Positions 60,220-64,000 of a stretch of DNA of 64,000 bases are shown here, piece by piece. Origin of the DNA: Paenibacillus taichungensis. Lineage in GTDB: Bacteria; Bacillota; Bacilli; Paenibacillales; Paenibacillaceae. The number at the start of each line of letters is the position of its first letter. Positions within the stretch are counted from its first letter, which is position 1. The position numbers were made by a program, and so were the translations under genes. The notes below the pieces were generated by a model that had not been told where the DNA came from, searched no databases, and saw only the letters and a program-made list of their open reading frames with translations. Location of the stretch: NCBI RefSeq assembly GCF_013359905.1, contig NZ_JABMCC010000108.1, positions 62,001 to 126,000 on the forward strand, given 5' to 3'.

Positions 60220-60419
60220 GACAGGTTCAGTCAGAGATCAGCGTAAACACGTATCTTTCCAGTGTTGAAGCTACAACTCGGAACCGGTTTCGCCTTTTAT
60301 TGTAATCTAGTATAATACGTTAATTCGAATTTAATCTACTATGACTTAATGAAGGATACTAGGATTTATCGTTTACATCGTTACTACCATTTTGATTCAT
60401 AATATGAGGAGGACTTCAC

Positions 60420-61265
60420 ATGACAGCACAACATTTACAATCTACAGTAGCTTTAAATAACGGCGTTCATATGCCTTGGTTCGGACTTGGTGTATTTCAG
60501 GTAGAAGAAGGATCTGAATTAATCGAGGCTGTTAAACAAGCGATTGCTCACGGTTACCGCAGCATTGATACAGCCGCTATCTATGGCAATGAATCCGGTG
60601 TAGGACAAGCCATTGCTGAGGCATTGAAAGAGAATAATCTGAAACGTGAAGAACTGTTCATTACGTCTAAAGTGTGGAATGCAGACCTCGGATATGAGGA
60701 AACTCTTTCTGCTTTTGATGTCACGCTGAACAAACTGGGACTGGAATATCTGGACCTGTATCTGATTCACTGGCCAAAAGAAGGCAAATATAAAGGCGCA
60801 TGGAAAGCGATGGAGCAGCTGTACAAAGCAGGCCGCATTAAAGCCATTGGCGTCAGTAACTTCCAGATTCATCACCTTGAAGATCTGTTGCAGGATGCTG
60901 AAGTGAAGCCAGCCATTAATCAGGTGGAGTACCACCCTCGTCTGACTCAAGCTCCGCTCAAAGCGTTCTGTGAGAAAAACGGAATTCAATTGGAAGCTTG
61001 GTCCCCGCTGATGCAGGGTCAACTTCTGGACAACCCGGTCCTGACCGAGATTGCCACTGCGAAAGGTAAATCGGTAGCACAAATCATCCTGCGCTGGGAC
61101 TTGCAGAACGGTGTTATTACTATTCCGAAGTCTACCAAGGAAAAACGTATCGTTGAGAACTCTTCCATCTTCGACTTTGAATTGTCCAATGATGAGATGG
61201 AGCGTATTAGCGCTCTGAACGAAGATGTTCGCGTTGGACCTGACCCGGACAACTTTGATTTCTAA
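60420..61265 (+). CDS. Aldo/keto reductase, YtbE-like
   Basis: A 281-residue NADPH-dependent aldo/keto reductase of the AKR5 type. The catalytic tetrad region is visible: SIDTAAIYGNESGVG (Asp, Tyr), FITSKVWNADLG (Lys), and DLYLIHWP (His). The cofactor block is ITIPKSTKEKRIVEN. It follows the MFS gene on the same strand with a 200-base gap and AGGAGG before the ATG, as in B. subtilis ytbD-ytbE. The gap may hold its own promoter. It probably detoxifies aldehydes or methylglyoxal-like compounds. Confidence 0.9.
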   Translation: MTAQHLQSTVALNNGVHMPWFGLGVFQVEEGSELIEAVKQAIAHGYRSIDTAAIYGNESGVGQAIAEALKENNLKREELFITSKVWNADLGYEETLSAFDVTLNKLGLEYLDLYLIHWPKEGKYKGAWKAMEQLYKAGRIKAIGVSNFQIHHLEDLLQDAEVKPAINQVEYHPRLTQAPLKAFCEKNGIQLEAWSPLMQGQLLDNPVLTEIATAKGKSVAQIILRWDLQNGVITIPKSTKEKRIVENSSIFDFELSNDEMERISALNEDVRVGPDPDNFDF

Positions 61266-61354
61266 TTGAAGATTCTAATTATGTCAGTATAAAATTCCAG
61301 ATAAAATAAGTAGGGCAAATCCATGTTGGAGCCTGCTTTGACATACCATAGCCA

Positions 61355-61385
61355 AAAACCACCGGATCAAGATCCGGTGGTTTTT
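61355..61385 (+). terminator. Terminator of the ytbE-like gene
   Basis: Perfect 14-bp stem AAAACCACCGGATC / GATCCGGTGGTTTT, AA loop, then T. Confidence 0.9.
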
Positions 61386-61513
61386 GATCTTCCCTTTTCT
61401 TATCAATTTCTGTTTAACGCCGAGAAACAATCCATGTGTCATATTCTCTTTCCATTAACTAAGCTCGCCAACACTACACGCTTCAATTAAAAATGTTGTA
61501 TTTCAATTTTTAA

Positions 61514-63613
61514 CTATTGAAGCTGCCACAAGGCAGGAACGTTGGATGGTTCCCACCCTGCCAAGGAGGTGTGGGGCTGCAAACATTTATACGTCTTGCC
61601 GTTATATGTGACCAATTGTCCCGCAGTATAAGCTGTGTTGACCTGCCATGCGGATACACCAGGATTCGTCGTTTCGGCGGCTGTCTTCACACTTACCGCG
61701 TTGCTCGCTGCAGATACGTTGCCTGCCGCATCCTTTGCTTTTACTGTAAATGTATACGAGGTATCCGCCGTAAGCCCGCTAATCGTTGCGGTCGTACCGG
61801 TTACCGTTGTTGCCAGTGTCGTTCCGTTGTACACGTCATAACCCGTTACACCCACATTGTCAGTGGATGCCGACCAGCTCAGCGTTATGCTGGATGTCGT
61901 TTGCGCGGTGGACACAAGGTTCGTTGGTGCAGTTGGTGCTTGCGTATCGCCTCCCGGCTGAGCCGTTGTGCTTACGGTTACAGCATTACTGGCTGCAGAC
62001 AGATTACCTGCCGCATCTTTTGCTTTTACCGTGAAGGTATATGAGGTACCCGCTGTAAGTCCACTAATTGTTGCTGTCGTTCCGGTGACGGATGTCGCAA
62101 GATTAGCGCCATTATAGACGTTATAACCGGTAACGCCTACATTATCCGTTGAAGCATTCCAGGCTAGCGTCACCGAGTTTGCTGTCACGCCTGTCGAACG
62201 GGCATTCCCGGGTACGCTTGGTGCTGTCGTATCTACTGGAGGCACTGTGCCTCCGGTAGGCAGATCGGCTTTCAGTTTGTTTTGAAGTGTTTTGTTACGG
62301 TCACCGCTGAGCTCCCAGAACATCGCTCCGCCGAGTCCTTTGCTCTTGATATAAGCCGTTTTATATCCAATGGACTCCGCATCGTCATAACTGATAAAGC
62401 GCTTGTTGGACGCATTATAGAGATATGGCACTTTGGCCGTGTCATTCCAGTAACGTGTATACCCGTTTTTGTTGATGTAATTGGCTTCCAGATCATAGAA
62501 GTCAAAGGAGCCTGCTTCCCATGTTCCAACGGAAGAACCACCCGTACACGTCTGATACTGGCCGTTGCCTGCTTGTGCGCATCCATCCCAGCCACGACCG
62601 TAGAATGGAACACCAAGCACGAGTTTAGCGGCCGGTACGCCTGCATCCAGATGCCCTTGTGCTCCGGCTGCCACATTAAATGCATTGGCATCTGGCACGC
62701 CAGCAGCTGAAGCCGCAGGATCATAATTCAATGGCGCATTATGTGCGCTGATTTTTTGCCAAGCGCCGTTAAAATCGTATGTCATAATGTTAATCCAGTC
62801 GACGATGGCAGCAATTTTTGCAAGCTCCGTATTGGCAGCATAGGTTGCAGACGCACCGCTTGCAATCGTAAGCAGATACTTCTTGCCGTCCACAGTTCCC
62901 GCCGCATCCAGCTTTTCACGGATTTTGCTCAAGAGCAATGTGTAGTTTTGCTTATCTTCAGGACGTTTGCTGTTACCATCGAGTCCGCCTGATACCGGGT
63001 ACTCCCAGTCCAGATCTACCCCATCAAAATTGTACTTCCGTAGGAAGTCTACGGCAGAGTCAGCAAAGACCTCTCGGGTTGCAGCAGTCGCGGCTACATC
63101 GGAGAAGCGGTTGGACCACGTCCATCCACCAACGGAGATGATGGTCTTCAGGTTAGGATTGGTTTGTTTCAGCTTGTTAAGCTGATTGATATTGCCTGCA
63201 ATGGGCTGATCCCACGTATCCCCAGCAAATGTCTTGCCCGTATCGATCCATGGATCGCCGAGCACGATTGTTCCGTTCGGTACATTGATCGTTTGGCTTT
63301 TTTCATTCTGACAGGTCCAGGTTACAGGATTGGGTCCCGAAGGGTCCGGATTTCCATGAATGCCGTTCCAGCAAATATCAGCAAATGCATAGTTGATATG
63401 TGTCACTTTGGTCGGATCGATGTCAGCTACATTATAGTTTCTCCCGTACGCAGCCCAGGACGGATAGTAACCAACAATTTTATAAGAATCTGCTGCTTCG
63501 GCCGTAGCAGGTTGGAGCGCAAAGGAAGGTACGATGACGGATAAGAGCAGGGACAGACCAAGGAAAAACTTTGCAGTCTTCTTAAATACAGTGTGTTTAT
63601 TTGAATTTATCAT
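61514..63613 (-). CDS. Modular GH18 chitinase (ChiA1-like) with two fibronectin III repeats and a chitin-binding domain
   Basis: Secreted chitinase of 699 residues. The signal peptide is [22 protein letters not shown] with cleavage near residue 40. The GH18 barrel (about 42-450) contains the catalytic DGVDLDWE near residue 203 and [11 protein letters not shown]. Two FN3 repeats (about 460-545 and 555-645) share near-identical sequence, [12 protein letters not shown] and [18 protein letters not shown]5/12-type chitin-binding domain closes the protein ([27 protein letters not shown]). This architecture matches ChiA1 of Bacillus circulans. The start ATG directly abuts the stop of the upstream chitinase gene, with the ribosome site GAGGAGG inside that gene. 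Confidence 0.92.
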   Translation of the reverse strand: MINSNKHTVFKKTAKFFLGLSLLLSVIVPSFALQPATAEAADSYKIVGYYPSWAAYGRNYNVADIDPTKVTHINYAFADICWNGIHGNPDPSGPNPVTWTCQNEKSQTINVPNGTIVLGDPWIDTGKTFAGDTWDQPIAGNINQLNKLKQTNPNLKTIISVGGWTWSNRFSDVAATAATREVFADSAVDFLRKYNFDGVDLDWEYPVSGGLDGNSKRPEDKQNYTLLLSKIREKLDAAGTVDGKKYLLTIASGASATYAANTELAKIAAIVDWINIMTYDFNGAWQKISAHNAPLNYDPAASAAGVPDANAFNVAAGAQGHLDAGVPAAKLVLGVPFYGRGWDGCAQAGNGQYQTCTGGSSVGTWEAGSFDFYDLEANYINKNGYTRYWNDTAKVPYLYNASNKRFISYDDAESIGYKTAYIKSKGLGGAMFWELSGDRNKTLQNKLKADLPTGGTVPPVDTTAPSVPGNARSTGVTANSVTLAWNASTDNVGVTGYNVYNGANLATSVTGTTATISGLTAGTSYTFTVKAKDAAGNLSAASNAVTVSTTAQPGGDTQAPTAPTNLVSTAQTTSSITLSWSASTDNVGVTGYDVYNGTTLATTVTGTTATISGLTADTSYTFTVKAKDAAGNVSAASNAVSVKTAAETTNPGVSAWQVNTAYTAGQLVTYNGKTYKCLQPHTSLAGWEPSNVPALWQLQ

Positions 63614-64000
63614 TTAATACACAACCTCCTCTGTCTTTTGCGTGCTAAATCCATTCAGGAATGGACGATGTGCGTTCGAGAACTGGTTATTCGTATACGC
63701 GTCCCAGTTGATTGACCAGGTCATGATGCCTTTGAGTCCGGCATAGCCCGCCGGCTGGCGCAAGGTATAGGAACCGCCGTATGATACTCCTTTGATCAAA
63801 TAATTCAATGCCTTTTGCAGCTCAGCTGGCGCCGTATAGCCGCCTCCAGCCGCCTGCTGGGAAGCTGGTACGCCAATCGCAATCTGGTCCGGACGCAGAG
63901 GGCTAAAGAATGGACCCGAGCTTCCACCTACGTTAAACCCTTGAAGCAGCATTTCGGCCATGGCGACATGGAAATCGGCTGTCCCTTGAGCGTAAGAACG
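63614..64000 (-). CDS. GH18 chitinase, C-terminal part (cut by window edge)
   Basis: The frame is open to the right edge, reading RSYAQGTADFHVAMAEMLLQG before MLLQGFNVGGSSGPFFSPL. The last 125 residues are typical for the end of a GH18 barrel: DQIAIGVPASQQAAGGGYTAP, GLKGIMTWSINWDAY and FSNAHRPFLNGF. The stop codon (TAA) is followed directly by the start of the ChiA1-like gene, so this gene is the upstream member of a tight two-gene chitinase operon. The N-terminus and any extra domains lie outside the window. Confidence 0.85.
   Translation of the reverse strand, partial: RSYAQGTADFHVAMAEMLLQGFNVGGSSGPFFSPLRPDQIAIGVPASQQAAGGGYTAPAELQKALNYLIKGVSYGGSYTLRQPAGYAGLKGIMTWSINWDAYTNNQFSNAHRPFLNGFSTQKTEEVVY

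Noticed and set aside
1-64000. Search for prophage, insertion sequence, tRNA or rRNA genes and CRISPR
   Set aside because: No transposase, integrase, terminal inverted repeat, tRNA cloverleaf, rRNA stretch or repeat-spacer array was recognised.

Overview
The window looks like a chromosomal segment of a Paenibacillus-type, spore-forming member of the Bacillales. This is an inference from strong AGGAGG-type ribosome sites, many genes with recognisable Bacillus subtilis counterparts (yjlB, yjlC-ndh, yhfK, ykoGHI-like, ytcD-ytbDE-like, glnL, namA, pepT, csbD), a Spo0E-type phosphatase gene, a ChiA1-like modular chitinase and abundant two-component systems. I saw no rRNA or tRNA genes, CRISPR array, insertion sequence or prophage. 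The segment reads as ordinary core and accessory chromosome with one decayed gene, an xre remnant.

Layout. 0-3.3 kb: the end of a leucine/glutamate-type dehydrogenase and an ABC exporter pair. 3.7-5.2 kb: a secreted GH43 enzyme with a ricin-type lectin domain and a candidate cre site. 5.5-9.9 kb: two PepSY proteins, a sensor kinase, a response regulator and yhfK, all on the minus strand. 10.3-11.9 kb: yjlC-ndh. 12.6-15.4 kb: an unusual ECF sigma factor with a C-terminal domain resembling the BtrH/papain-like fold, next to a stand-alone protein of that fold. 15.6-19.5 kb: csbD, a sugar epimerase, a cupin, a DUF1835 protein and a TVP38-type membrane protein. 19.7-21.6 kb: a low-complexity HNH protein preceded by a 49-residue zinc-ribbon gene. 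21.8-28.9 kb: an acyltransferase, a photolyase, a response regulator with an activator domain, and a 1032-residue hybrid kinase.

29-43.6 kb is a mosaic of metabolism (namA, pepT, acetate uptake, thioesterase, SDR) and regulation (Crp/Fnr, soluble chemoreceptor, GlnL-like regulator beside an AgcS symporter, TetR, Spo0E-like). 43.7-49.8 kb is the most system-like region. A two-component pair is divergent from an operon of a VTC-type polyphosphate polymerase, a DUF4956 membrane protein and a large repetitive beta-helix lipoprotein. The shared promoter region carries a nearly perfect 17-bp inverted repeat. 50-56 kb: a membrane-anchored methyltransferase, an FHA-winged-helix regulator, small membrane peptides, a DUF2339 protein and an LCP cell-wall ligase. 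56-61.3 kb: an aldo/keto reductase, MarR, and a ytcD-ytbDE-like locus with an AIM24 gene and HxlR-type operator repeats. 61.5-64 kb: two tandem GH18 chitinases, the second cut by the window edge.

Genes were called from the sequence alone. Starts were moved to the codon with the best ribosome site wherever the longest frame had none. Terminators are reported only where a hairpin is clear, with the direction judged from the T-tract. Family names are from recognition of motifs, not from a database search.
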